Shown: positions 1 to 6,882 of the stretch, one piece after another
Position numbering within the stretch: the stretch's first letter is position 1
How the letters are laid out: every line of letters starts with the position of its first letter
Assembly: GCF_003010915.2 (NCBI RefSeq)
Contig: NZ_CP028426.1
Location: 682,001-746,000 of the forward strand
Reading direction: 5' to 3'
DNA length: 64,000 bases
Source: Gulosibacter molinativorax
GTDB lineage: Bacteria > Actinomycetota > Actinomycetes > Actinomycetales > Microbacteriaceae
Translations under genes and position numbers: made by a program
Notes under the pieces: generated by a model
The model's database searches: none
The model's input: the letters and a program-made list of their open reading frames with translations, nothing else
Told to the model about the DNA's origin: nothing

Positions 1-45
1 GGTTGTTGGTTGTTGGTGTTAGTTGATAGTTGTTTTAGTTGCTGG
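1..45. repeat. G/T-rich low-complexity stretch
   Basis: The plus strand holds short iterated GTTGTTG and AGTTG units and almost no C, unlike the high-GC surroundings. It lies just beyond the 3' end of the minus-strand aquaporin gene. No hairpin or coding potential is visible. It may continue outside the window. Confidence 0.5.
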
Positions 46-66
46 CCTCTTTAGCTGGCGTTTGCT

Positions 67-837
67 CTAGTTGTTGTCCTCGACTTCGCCCGAGATGTCG
101 AGCGCCTCGCGCTTCACACCCGTGATGATGGCGTAGGTGAGGCCGGCGATTGCCGCGCCGATGAGCGGTGCGACCCAGAACATCCAGAGCTGGCCGAGGT
201 ACTCGCCGCCGCCGAACAGCGCGGTTGCGGTCGAGCGTGCCGGGTTCACCGAGGTGTTCGAGACGGGGATCGAGATTAGGTGGATGAGGGCGAGGCCGAG
301 ACCGATCGCGATCGGGGCGAATCCGACCGGGGCACGGTCGTCGGTCGCACCGAGGATGATGAAGAGGAAGAAGGCGGTCAGAACAATCTCGGCGATGAGT
401 ACGGCGACGAGGCTGAAGCCGCCGGGCGAGAGTTCGCCGTAGCCGTTCGAGGCGAAACCGCCGGGTTCGAAGCCTGGCTGACCCGATGCGATGAGCCACA
501 GCACGGCTGCGCCGAGCGCACCGGCGATGACCTGCGTGATCACGTAGGGGAGCACGTCGCGCCACTCGAAGCGCTTCGCGACCGCGAGGCCTAGCGTGAC
601 TGCAGGGTTGAAGTGCCCACCGGATACGTGCCCGACAGCGTAGGCCATGGTCAGGACAGTAAGGCCGAAGGCGAGGGCGACACCCAGGTGTCCGATTCCG
701 ACGGAGATTTGGTCGTCACCGACGAATTTTGCGGCGAGTACCGCTGAGCCAGCACCGCCAAACACGAGCCAGAAAGTTCCAAGTGCTTCGGCGCCGAGTC
801 GATGTGCGAGCCTCGGTGTTGCGGGTGAAGTTGACAT
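67..837 (-). CDS. aqpZ: Aquaporin Z-type water channel (MIP family)
   Basis: This 256-residue protein has the six-helix MIP fold of a passive water channel in the cytoplasmic membrane. Both half-helix signatures are present: HFNPAV (NPA at residues 77-79) and SVNPAR (NPA at 198-200, with the selectivity-filter Arg 201). The segment [19 protein letters not shown] places His186 and Thr195 where E. coli AqpZ has its narrow water filter, so a water channel is more likely than a glycerol facilitator. The ATG at 837 is preceded by a GAGGACC ribosome binding site. The gene stands alone and faces away from the tRNA cluster, with no glycerol gene beside it. Confidence 0.93.
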   Translation of the reverse strand: MSTSPATPRLAHRLGAEALGTFWLVFGGAGSAVLAAKFVGDDQISVGIGHLGVALAFGLTVLTMAYAVGHVSGGHFNPAVTLGLAVAKRFEWRDVLPYVITQVIAGALGAAVLWLIASGQPGFEPGGFASNGYGELSPGGFSLVAVLIAEIVLTAFFLFIILGATDDRAPVGFAPIAIGLGLALIHLISIPVSNTSVNPARSTATALFGGGEYLGQLWMFWVAPLIGAAIAGLTYAIITGVKREALDISGEVEDNN

Positions 838-1140
838 GAGGTCCTCAGTTCGTTGCGATTTGAGACTAGAGACCGGAGACGGTCCGGCTTCACGCTACTG
901 CGCACTATCACCAAGGCCGGCGTTGTTACGCGAAGTGTCGCTTACGAGACATCAACGAGAAGGTGACGATCTCGCGGATTCAGGATGCGTGAGGGTTAAG
1001 AGCAGGACGCTCAGGCCCGCGGGGATGGCTGCGCTGGCGCGGGCAGCGATGGCGGTGCCGGCGGCCGCGCGGATTGCGGTGCTGGTGGCCGCAGAAATGG
1101 CTCTCCGAGGCCGACATGGACGGCTGACCGAGTGATCTGA
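838..1140. other. Intergenic region, aquaporin promoter side
   Basis: About 300 nt between the aquaporin start and the minus-strand tRNA-Val. It should contain the aquaporin promoter, but no convincing -35/-10 pair could be picked by eye. No coding sequence with a credible start or family resemblance is seen. Confidence 0.5.
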
Positions 1141-1215
1141 TGGTGGGCCATACTGGGTTCGAACCAGTGACCTCTTCCGTGTGAAGGAAGCGCGCTACCA
1201 CTGCGCTAATGGCCC
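1141..1215 (-). tRNA. tRNA-Val (anticodon CAC), CCA encoded
   Basis: The minus strand folds into a cloverleaf with acceptor stem GGGCCAT/ATGGCCC, an anticodon arm CTTCC-TTCACAC-GGAAG giving anticodon CAC, and a T-arm with GGTTCGAACC. The discriminator A is followed by a genomically encoded CCA (plus-strand tgg at 1141-1143). It is transcribed away from the Gly-Cys-Val(GAC) operon and is not part of the duplicated block. Confidence 0.95.
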
Positions 1216-1352
1216 ATAACGAAGATTTATCTTGCCACAAGGCGGTGCGGTTTGCGAATTGGGACGCGCGCGACACGCCGAGTCTCTTCCGGTGTCTGCG
1301 CTGTAATTGCGCCGATGCAGTGCTGAGTTGAGGAAAAAACTCCGGTTTTGAT

Positions 1353-1382
1353 TTGGTATTCGCCAGACGAGTGCTCTACTGT
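1353..1382 (+). promoter_or_regulatory. Putative promoter of tRNA operon copy 1
   Basis: TTGGTA (1353-1358) and TACTGT (1377-1382) are separated by 18 nt and lie about 50 nt upstream of tRNA-Gly. The second tRNA operon has an analogous pair with the same spacing although its upstream sequence is unrelated, which supports the call. Confidence 0.5.
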
Positions 1383-1429
1383 AGTTCGAGTGCTGAGGCG
1401 CCCGTGAGGGGTTATCGCCACGGTGCAGT

Positions 1430-1502
1430 GCGGATGTAGCGCAGTTGGTAGCGCATAACCTTGCCAAGGTTAGGGTCGCGAGTTCGAGTCTCGTCATCCG
1501 CT
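1430..1502 (+). tRNA. tRNA-Gly (anticodon GCC), copy 1
   Basis: Acceptor stem GCGGATG/CATCCGC with discriminator T, anticodon arm AACC-TTGCCAA-GGTT giving GCC, and a T-arm containing GTTCGAG. CCA is not encoded. It is first of three tRNAs in an operon-like block; an identical copy lies at 5201-5273. Confidence 0.95.
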
Positions 1503-1565
1503 CGAGTGTGATTGGGGCTGGCCTTTGGGTCGGCCTTATTGCACGGGAATGAGAATCCCACACAC

Positions 1566-1636
1566 GGTGACGTGGCCGAGAGGCGAGGCAGCGGCCTGCA
1601 AAGCCGTCTACACGGGTTCGAATCCCGTCGTCACCT
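1566..1636 (+). tRNA. tRNA-Cys (anticodon GCA), copy 1
   Basis: Acceptor stem GGTGACG/CGTCACC with discriminator T, anticodon loop CTGCAAA giving GCA, and T-arm GGGTTCGAATCCC. CCA is not encoded. An identical copy lies at 5337-5407, which is unusual because tRNA-Cys is commonly single-copy in bacteria. Confidence 0.95.
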
Positions 1637-1684
1637 CGGTTGCTCCACTTGTGGGGTGATTGTTTGCAGGTCTCGTGGAGATTT

Positions 1685-1756
1685 GCGCGATTGGCGCAGC
1701 GGTAGCGCGCTTCCCTGACACGGAAGAGGTCACTGGTTCGATCCCAGTATCGCGCA
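1685..1756 (+). tRNA. tRNA-Val (anticodon GAC), copy 1
   Basis: Acceptor stem GCGCGAT/ATCGCGC with discriminator A, anticodon arm CTTCC-CTGACAC-GGAAG giving GAC, and T-arm CTGGTTCGATCCCAG. It is last in the block. Its 3' half and flank recur at 5504-5552 and 5624-5672, as expected for a tRNA that has served as an attachment site. Confidence 0.95.
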
Positions 1757-1766
1757 CTAGAGAGTG

Positions 1767-1785
1767 GAACCCTGGTGGTGGGTTC
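1767..1785 (+). terminator. Hairpin after tRNA operon copy 1
   Basis: GAACCC, loop TGGTGGT, then GGGTTC form a 6-bp stem directly after tRNA-Val(GAC). There is no U-tract, which is common for actinobacterial terminators. The hairpin is preserved in copy 2 (5538-5556) and broken in the third partial repeat. Confidence 0.5.
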
Positions 1786-1857
1786 GGTGCCCGATGGAGT
1801 GACCTCGCGAGTGGACCCCCGGATGGTGGGTTCGGCCGAATGTCTCCGTCGCCTATT

Positions 1858-1889
1858 CTCACCGCCTAGAACGCTCACCGCCTAGAACG
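1858..1889. repeat. Tandem 16-bp direct repeat over a stop codon
   Basis: CTCACCGCCTAGAACG occurs twice back to back (1858-1873, 1874-1889). The second unit contains the minus-strand stop codon of the HNH gene (TAG, 1882-1884), so the duplication doubles the gene's last bases and hairpin arm. Confidence 0.85.
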
Positions 1890-1894
1890 GCGGT
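1877..1894 (-). terminator. Hairpin overlapping the HNH gene stop codon
   Basis: ACCGCC (1877-1882) and GGCGGT (1889-1894) pair with a 6-nt loop, so the stem includes the last coding bases and stop of the DUF222/HNH gene. It could terminate that transcript, but there is no U-tract. Confidence 0.4.
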
Positions 1895-3357
1895 GTTTCG
1901 TCCTCATCCCCGGTTTCGGGCAGACTGGCAGAATTTTCTTCTGCCCCACTTTTCGGTGGTGCCTCCTCCGCAAGACCGGAGCCAGCGGCCTGGTCCGTCG
2001 GCACGAACTTCGGCCCCATTGCGACCGGCTCGGTCGTGACGACCTGCCCCAGCGGCGTCCGCCACTCGAGAACCCCGCCACCGAGGTTGGTGACGGTCCA
2101 AGGCTTTTCGTGCTTCTGCACGTGGTGAGATCGACATAGATGAGCCATGTTTGACTCCGAGGTACGGCCGCCCTCGCTGAAGGGCTTCGTGTGGTCCGCC
2201 TCGCACTGCATCGCGGGGCGGACGCACCCGGGGAATCTGCAGGTGCGATCACGCACCTGCAGGAAGCGCCGCAGGCTCGCGTCCGGCGTGTACGCCTCCA
2301 CACTCCTCGTGTGGCCCGTGACCGGGTCCGTCAGGACCCGCCGGAACGCTGTCGCCTCGCCCGCCAGCTGGCAGGCCTCATCAAAACTGATGGGGTGCAT
2401 CCCGTTCAGGAGCGCCGGCTCGCTCCCATCCGCCCGGCCTGTCAGCAGGCTCAAAGCGGGAACCACGATGCTCACAACCGCCTTCACCTGCGACTCACCG
2501 GGAGTCGCACACAGAAGCGTCTCCGCAAAGATATCGGCGCGGATCTGCGCCGTGGTCCGCGTGTCCGGCGCGAACTCCGCCGGGGGAGTCTCGCCGCGGG
2601 CCTCCGCCGCCCCAGCCTGCCTGCGATGGTCCTCGGCCGCGGCTCGGTCCGCCTCTCGAGTCTCACGCGCCCGAACATCGAGCAGCTTCGCGATGGGGCT
2701 GGCGAGCTCCGTCGGGAGGTACGCCGTCAGCATCGACATGCCGAGGCCGTCGTGACGGAGGCTCACGAACCTATCCGCGCGGGCCAACTTGTGCGACTCC
2801 TCAAACGACTTCGCCGCGATCGTCGCGGCCAAACGTTCCGCCTGTGTATCAGTCTGGCCAGCGGTGTGTCGCCGCCCGAACTCCAGCACCTGGGCCGAGT
2901 ACTCGGCGAAGTGCTCGGGCTCCAGGACTCGCGTGTGCTTCAGCATCGCGCGAGCGTGACGGATATCTACGAGGCCAGCCTCGATCTCATCCACCCATTC
3001 CGCGAACTCGGTCACGAGCCGGTGGGCGTCGTGTGCCCGACCGCGTAGCGATCGCTCCGAGTCATGCGACCCCAGCGCGAACTCGCCCAGGATCGAAGAG
3101 AAGTGCCACTCGAACACTTCCTCCCGCGTGCCCGGATGGTACTCATCCGGCGCCGCGACCGCGGCCGATGACCGCTCCCAAGCGATCTTGTACGCGGCAG
3201 CGAGTGCCCGGAGCATCCGCGCCTCCTCGGCGCCTCGCGCCACGTAGGCCTCGTTGTACTCGGTCAGCGCGGACTTCAACTCTTTGTTGAAGAGGTCATC
3301 AGCCGAGGTGAAGCGTCCTCGTGCTGGCTGCGGCTCTTCCTTGGCGTTCGTGGTCAC
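1882..3357 (-). CDS. DUF222 / HNH endonuclease domain protein (REP13E12-like)
   Basis: The 491-residue product has a long helical DUF222 region followed by a C-terminal HNH nuclease fold at about 373-415. Visible residues are CRFPGC, CEADHTKPFSEGG, SNMAHLCRSHH: two Cys pairs for a zinc plus the H-N-H residues. The GTG at 3357 follows GAGGAGGTG at good spacing; an upstream ATG at 3468 lacks such a site. The family is multicopy in Actinobacteria (the 13E12 proteins of mycobacteria), and its role is unproven. The gene lies between two copies of a tRNA block and beside an ISAs1 element, and a 15-nt motif recurs upstream of it, which suggests a mobile or selfish locus. Confidence 0.88.
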   Translation of the reverse strand: MTTNAKEEPQPARGRFTSADDLFNKELKSALTEYNEAYVARGAEEARMLRALAAAYKIAWERSSAAVAAPDEYHPGTREEVFEWHFSSILGEFALGSHDSERSLRGRAHDAHRLVTEFAEWVDEIEAGLVDIRHARAMLKHTRVLEPEHFAEYSAQVLEFGRRHTAGQTDTQAERLAATIAAKSFEESHKLARADRFVSLRHDGLGMSMLTAYLPTELASPIAKLLDVRARETREADRAAAEDHRRQAGAAEARGETPPAEFAPDTRTTAQIRADIFAETLLCATPGESQVKAVVSIVVPALSLLTGRADGSEPALLNGMHPISFDEACQLAGEATAFRRVLTDPVTGHTRSVEAYTPDASLRRFLQVRDRTCRFPGCVRPAMQCEADHTKPFSEGGRTSESNMAHLCRSHHVQKHEKPWTVTNLGGGVLEWRTPLGQVVTTEPVAMGPKFVPTDQAAGSGLAEEAPPKSGAEENSASLPETGDEDETPPF

Positions 3358-3526
3358 GGGACAGTTCACCTCCTCGGAAGGTGCTCGCTGAATCGTTTCT
3401 GGCCGACTAGTTGAGGCTCCGACGAGCCTTTGACGTTGGCTCATCAACGGTGATGGATCTTGAGTCAAGGGGGGACGAATTGCCGTGAGGCGAGGGAGAC
3501 GATTGTTGCTTCGAATCTACTTCCAG

Positions 3527-3729
3527 CCTCCGACATTTCCGGCTGGGTGGTTGTCGGCGGCGATGTGGATTCGGGAGGTGATTTTTGAACTTGTGACTAC
3601 GTTATGTCGACCCTCCGACATTTCCGTCGCGGCCGTCGTTTGCTCGGAGGGAGGTGGGTTGAGAAATCGTGAACCGGAGGCTCACCTGCTCGATCTGGAT
3701 GATGTTACGACGAGCCTCCGACGTTTCCG
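3527..3729 (+). repeat. Three spaced copies of CCTCCGAC(A/G)TTTCCG
   Basis: The three 15-mers are 85 and 103 nt apart, in the same orientation and with unrelated flanks. They are restricted to the spacer upstream of the DUF222/HNH gene. They could be operator sites or recognition sites for that protein; this is inference. Confidence 0.6.
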
Positions 3730-3834
3730 GCCCGCCGGATAATGTAGGTGCGGTGGTCCAGCCCGCAGCGTGACCAGACGCCAAAACGAAAAGTCGAGCC
3801 ACCGACATCCACGACAAATGACCCAGCGCATCCG

Positions 3835-3843
3835 CCCGAGTTG
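3835..3843. repeat. ISAs1 target site duplication, left copy
   Basis: CCCGAGTTG immediately precedes the left inverted repeat and recurs at 5118-5126 immediately after the right one. Nine bases fits the usual 8-10 bp duplication of ISAs1-family elements. Confidence 0.9.
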
Positions 3844-5117
3844 CAGGGCTCTTTCAAAGTCCGGTGATGGTTCTGATCGTGTTCGGGCGTGTGCCAGCAT
3901 GGCGCAGGGCCGCGGTGATGTTCGTCGCGCCAGCCAAACGGTGCACGGTGATCGCTAGGTTTCGGATCGTGGCCATCAAGTGCGCGGCGTTGCCGGTACG
4001 GACCTGGGAAGCATCTTCGCGGTAGGCGGTATCGCGGATCCAATGCAACCGGTTCTCGATACCCCAATGCCCGCGAATGTAGCTCGCTAGGGCGGCGGGG
4101 CTGGCCTGTTCGGGTGGCAGCGAGGTGATCACGAACACGTGCTCGCGCGTGGACTCGCGGGTGCGGGGGTTGGTGCGGTCGCGCGTCAATCGCATTGTTT
4201 GTGCCGCGTGCGGGAACCTGATTCGCGTCGGGGCGGGCAGGCAGGTCGCTTCCCAGCGAGTGATCCTGCCGTGTTTCTTCTCGGTGTCGAGAAAGCCGGG
4301 TTGGTGGTGGGCCCAGTTCTGCTGCATGATCCGATCGCGCAGTGCTCGCTGGTTCGATTTCACGGTGAAGACATAGTGTGCGCCGTGCTCGTGTAACCAG
4401 TGTGCGTGGGATGTTTGGGTGTGGAGCGCGTCCGCAGTGACGATCATCCCCTGCAGGTCACCGAGCCTGGCGAGCAGGATCGGGAAGTGCGGGATCTCGT
4501 TCGTTTTCTCCGGGATGGGTTCTTGCTCGATCACACAGCCGGTACCGTGATCGAACGCGGCCATCAGGAACACGCGTTGCCCGTTGGCGTGTTTCGCGCC
4601 GCGGACTTCTTTGCCGTCGATGGCGACGACCTTGCTGGTGACGGAGTGCTGGTTGCGGGTCCACGCGCCTAAGTGTTCGTCGAGCCAGACCGGGTCGGCG
4701 CTGGTCGCGACGCGGTGCATCGTGGCGAGGGAGGGGGTTCGTCCTGATGGGAACGGCCGGGTTTGGGCTTGGTGGGCGGCCCATTCGGTGATCATGGTGA
4801 GGGATTTTGCGCCGCAGAGTACCGCGGCCACGAAGATGCTGAGGAGTTCCGCGAATTCGTACCGGCAGCCGCGTCGGGAGCGTGGGTCTGGGGTGGTCGC
4901 GAGGAGATTGCGGAGGGCCTCGAAATCGATTTCGGGGACAGCCTCGAAGTCGGTCGGAGCAGTGGTGGTGGCGCAAATCAGGTCGATCAACGATGATGAC
5001 ATGTGAGAACTCCTGTGTTCCAACGGTTGTGGTAACCACCGGATTAACAGGAGTTCTCATCGGTTAAAAGCGGCCACGCCGCGCGCACGCCTCATCCAGG
5101 ACTTTGAAAGAGCCCTG
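3844..5117 (-). mobile_element. Complete ISAs1-family insertion sequence
   Basis: The 1274-bp element is bounded by perfect 19-bp terminal inverted repeats, CAGGGCTCTTTCAAAGTCC (3844-3862) and its complement (5099-5117), and by a 9-bp target duplication. It carries one intact transposase on the minus strand. The perfect ends, exact duplication and uninterrupted gene suggest a recent insertion and a potentially active element. Confidence 0.93.
3854..5002 (-). CDS. ISAs1-family DDE transposase
   Basis: The 382-residue protein has an N-terminal DDE-associated region ([22 protein letters not shown]) and a catalytic core. The likely acidic residues are in [22 protein letters not shown] and [13 protein letters not shown], the last being the usual C-terminal Glu block. 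The ATG at 5002 has AGGAG seven bases upstream and is preferred over an in-frame ATG at 5023. The stop codon lies 10 nt from the left end of the element, so the gene fills the IS. It is full length with no frameshift. It mobilises the element by cut-and-paste. Confidence 0.93.
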   Translation of the reverse strand: MSSSLIDLICATTTAPTDFEAVPEIDFEALRNLLATTPDPRSRRGCRYEFAELLSIFVAAVLCGAKSLTMITEWAAHQAQTRPFPSGRTPSLATMHRVATSADPVWLDEHLGAWTRNQHSVTSKVVAIDGKEVRGAKHANGQRVFLMAAFDHGTGCVIEQEPIPEKTNEIPHFPILLARLGDLQGMIVTADALHTQTSHAHWLHEHGAHYVFTVKSNQRALRDRIMQQNWAHHQPGFLDTEKKHGRITRWEATCLPAPTRIRFPHAAQTMRLTRDRTNPRTRESTREHVFVITSLPPEQASPAALASYIRGHWGIENRLHWIRDTAYREDASQVRTGNAAHLMATIRNLAITVHRLAGATNITAALRHAGTRPNTIRTITGL

Positions 5118-5126
5118 CCCGAGTTG
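5118..5126. repeat. ISAs1 target site duplication, right copy
   Basis: CCCGAGTTG directly follows the right inverted repeat. Its last three bases form the first half of the TTGGCA box of the second tRNA promoter. Confidence 0.9.
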
Positions 5127-5153
5127 GCAATCAACCCCGAATTGCAGTAATGT
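5124..5153 (+). promoter_or_regulatory. Putative promoter of tRNA operon copy 2
   Basis: TTGGCA (5124-5129) and TAATGT (5148-5153) are 18 nt apart, the same spacing as in front of copy 1. The TTG comes from the IS target duplication and GCA from the original flank, so the duplication restored the -35 box after insertion. Confidence 0.55.
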
Positions 5154-5200
5154 AGTTCGAGTGCTGAGGCGCCCGTGAGGGGTTATCGCCACGGTGCAGT

Positions 5201-5273
5201 GCGGATGTAGCGCAGTTGGTAGCGCATAACCTTGCCAAGGTTAGGGTCGCGAGTTCGAGTCTCGTCATCCGCT
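5201..5273 (+). tRNA. tRNA-Gly (anticodon GCC), copy 2
   Basis: Identical in sequence to the gene at 1430-1502, with intact acceptor, D-, anticodon and T-arms. It has its own candidate promoter just upstream. Confidence 0.95.
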
Positions 5274-5336
5274 CGAGTGTGATTGGGGCTGGCCTTTGGG
5301 TCGGCCCTATTGCACGGGAATGAGAATCCCACACAC

Positions 5337-5407
5337 GGTGACGTGGCCGAGAGGCGAGGCAGCGGCCTGCAAAGCCGTCTACACGGGTTCGAATCCCGTC
5401 GTCACCT
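5337..5407 (+). tRNA. tRNA-Cys (anticodon GCA), copy 2
   Basis: Identical to the gene at 1566-1636. All cloverleaf arms are intact, so both copies should be functional. Confidence 0.95.
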
Positions 5408-5455
5408 CGGTTGCTCCACTTGTGGGGTGATTGTTTGCAGGTCTCGTGGAGATTT

Positions 5456-5527
5456 GCGCGATTGGCGCAGCGGTAGCGCGCTTCCCTGACACGGAAGAGG
5501 TCACTGGTTCGATCCCAGTATCGCGCA
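5456..5527 (+). tRNA. tRNA-Val (anticodon GAC), copy 2
   Basis: Identical to the gene at 1685-1756. A truncated third copy of its 3' end follows about 100 nt downstream. Confidence 0.95.
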
Positions 5528-5537
5528 CTAGAGAGTG

Positions 5538-5556
5538 GAACCCTGGTGGTGGGTTC
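5538..5556 (+). terminator. Hairpin after tRNA operon copy 2
   Basis: Same GAACCC-TGGTGGT-GGGTTC stem-loop as at 1767-1785, preserved in the duplicate. Confidence 0.5.
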
Positions 5557-5576
5557 GGTGCCCGGTGGCTTGACCT

Positions 5577-5623
5577 CGCGAAAACAGGTCGAACGCGTTG
5601 CGTTCTTCCCTGAAGTTTTCGCG
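5577..5623. repeat. Inverted repeat CGCGAAAAC / GTTTTCGCG
   Basis: Perfect 9-bp arms at 5577-5585 and 5615-5623 enclose 29 nt, exactly between the end of repeat copy 2 and the third tRNA-Val 3' end. It is either a hairpin or a recombinase footprint. Confidence 0.6.
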
Positions 5624-5647
5624 CTGGTTCGATCCCAGTATCGCGCA
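5605..5647 (+). pseudogene. tRNA-Val(GAC) 3'-half remnant
   Basis: CTTCCCTGA from the anticodon arm is followed, after a shortened non-matching stretch, by an exact tRNA-Val 3' end (CTGGTTCGATCCCAG and TATCGCGCA). The 5' half is missing and the variable region is 4 nt short, so it cannot fold. Identity to the intact copies continues into the flank to about 5672 and then weakens. This is the pattern left by a tRNA attachment site or by unequal recombination. Confidence 0.8.
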
Positions 5648-5744
5648 CTAGAGAGTGGAACCCTGGTGGTGGCTCGGTACCCGGTTGGTGCCAGTCATGG
5701 TCCCAGTCACGCGAACCCGCCGCAACGTCAATGGGAAGAACACC

Positions 5745-6881
5745 TAGTGTGTTGCACCGTTAATTCGTTGCTAGTTTTGTAGAATGGAGTATGGCAACAC
5801 GTGGACCTTCTCTTCCCGAACTGAAGCTCTCTGAAACTGAGCGTGACCAACTGGAACGGTGGGTGCGTCGCCGGAAGTCAGCGCAGGATCTCGCGTTGCG
5901 TTCTCGGATCGTGTTGGAATGCGCGACTGGGGCTTCGAATTCCGAGGTGGCCAATCGTATGGCGGTGTCGTTACCGACGGTGCGCAAGTGGCGTTCGCGG
6001 TTTCTGGAGCGGCGGCTGGACGGGCTCGTTGACGATCCGCGGCCGGGTCGCCCCGCGCTGATCAGTGTGGACCGTGTGGAACAGGTGGTCATCGACACGC
6101 TGGAATCGACGCCGCAGAACGCGACGCACTGGTCACGGGCGAAGATGGCGGAAAAGTCGGGGCTGTCGAAATCGACAGTGGGGCGGATCTGGAAGGCATT
6201 CGGGTTGAAGCCCCACCTGGAGGAAGGGTTCAAGCTCTCCAACGACCCGCTGTTTACTGAGAAGGTCTACGACATTGTTGGCCTCTATCTGAACCCACCC
6301 GAGTCGGCGGTGGTGCTCAGTGTGGATGAGAAAAGTCAGGTGCAGGCTTTGGCCCGCTCGCAACCGGCGTTCCCGATGATGCCGGGAGTCCCCGAACGGC
6401 GCTCACACGACTATGTCCGGCATGGCACCACGAGTTTGTTTGCCGCGCTGAACGTCGCTGACGGGACGGTGATCTCCTCAATTCATCGTAAGCATCGCTC
6501 GATCGAGTTCAAGAAGTTCCTCCAGAAGATCGACAAGAACGTCCCCGAACACCTCGACGTGCATGTGATCTGCGATAACTACTCCACACACAAGCACCCC
6601 ACCGTTAAGGCGAGGCTTGCCAAGCACCCTCGGTTTCACATGCACTTCACGCCGACTTACTCGTCATGGATCAACCAGGTTGAACGGCTCTTCGCCGAAG
6701 TTACTCGTGATCTTTTACAGCGTTCCGATCATCGCAGCGTGCAAGCGCTCGAGAGAGACCTCCGCGGTTGGGTGAAGGCGTGGAACGAGAACCCGAAGCC
6801 GTTCATCTGGACCAAGACCGCCGAGGAAATCCTCGAATCCATCGCCAAATACCTGAAACGAATTAACGGATCAGGACACTA
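5745..6881 (+). mobile_element. IS630-family insertion sequence
   Basis: The element of about 1137 bp has imperfect terminal inverted repeats, 5745-5769 against 6857-6881. TAGTGT at the tip and CCGTTAATTCGTT inside match exactly, giving about 21 of 25 positions. Both ends carry the TA dinucleotide that IS630/Tc1-mariner elements duplicate. The right inverted repeat lies within the last transposase codons. It is inserted at the stop codon of the convergent glutamate decarboxylase gene. Confidence 0.88.
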
Positions 6882-6882
6882 G
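5791..6882 (+). CDS. IS630-family transposase
   Basis: The 363-residue protein has an N-terminal winged helix-turn-helix region (SNSEVANRMAVSLPTVRKWR) and a DDE core. The catalytic acids are visible in VLSVDEKSQ, HVICDNYSTH and SWINQVERLFAE, as expected for IS630. The frame is intact from the ATG at 5791 to a TAG at 6880-6882 that straddles the right end of the element. That stop shares the CTAG palindrome with the stop of the opposing decarboxylase gene. A single complete frame suggests recent arrival. Confidence 0.93.
   Translation: MATRGPSLPELKLSETERDQLERWVRRRKSAQDLALRSRIVLECATGASNSEVANRMAVSLPTVRKWRSRFLERRLDGLVDDPRPGRPALISVDRVEQVVIDTLESTPQNATHWSRAKMAEKSGLSKSTVGRIWKAFGLKPHLEEGFKLSNDPLFTEKVYDIVGLYLNPPESAVVLSVDEKSQVQALARSQPAFPMMPGVPERRSHDYVRHGTTSLFAALNVADGTVISSIHRKHRSIEFKKFLQKIDKNVPEHLDVHVICDNYSTHKHPTVKARLAKHPRFHMHFTPTYSSWINQVERLFAEVTRDLLQRSDHRSVQALERDLRGWVKAWNENPKPFIWTKTAEEILESIAKYLKRINGSGH

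Larger units (their letters stand above)
1380..1810 (+). repeat. Copy 1 of 431-bp direct repeat (tRNA Gly-Cys-Val block)
   Basis: This block recurs at 5151-5581 with an offset of 3771 nt. By eye there are four mismatches (T1536 versus C5307, and three between 1794 and 1799), and all three tRNA genes are identical. The repeat begins inside the -10 region and ends about 55 nt past tRNA-Val(GAC). Confidence 0.95.
3358..3843. other. Intergenic region with repeated 15-nt motif
   Basis: About 490 nt between the HNH gene and the ISAs1 left end. No credible coding sequence is seen. CCTCCGACATTTCCG occurs at 3527-3541 and 3612-3626, and with one change (CCTCCGACGTTTCCG) at 3715-3729. The rest is unremarkable. 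Confidence 0.6.
5151..5581 (+). repeat. Copy 2 of 431-bp direct repeat (tRNA Gly-Cys-Val block)
   Basis: Near-identical to 1380-1810. The left flank (ISAs1 side) and the right flank (decayed tRNA-Val remnant) both differ from copy 1, so this is a true second locus rather than a re-read of the first. Confidence 0.95.

Noticed and set aside
1757..5455. Prophage or integrative element with integrase between the tRNA-Val copies
   Set aside because: No integrase, excisionase or phage structural gene is present; only DUF222/HNH and the ISAs1 transposase. At most this is a remnant.
1380..5581. Duplicated tRNA block as an assembly artefact
   Set aside because: The copies differ at four positions and have different left and right flanks including distinct promoter sequences, so a collapsed or repeated read is unlikely. 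Long reads would still be needed for proof.
5546..5782. Small 78-codon plus-strand frame after the tRNA array
   Set aside because: It reads through the tRNA-Val remnant and its flanking repeats and into the IS630 left end, and has no ribosome binding site or family resemblance.
3844..6881. ISAs1 and IS630 elements forming a composite transposon
   Set aside because: They belong to different families with different ends, each with its own target duplication, so they cannot mobilise the intervening tRNA block as a unit.
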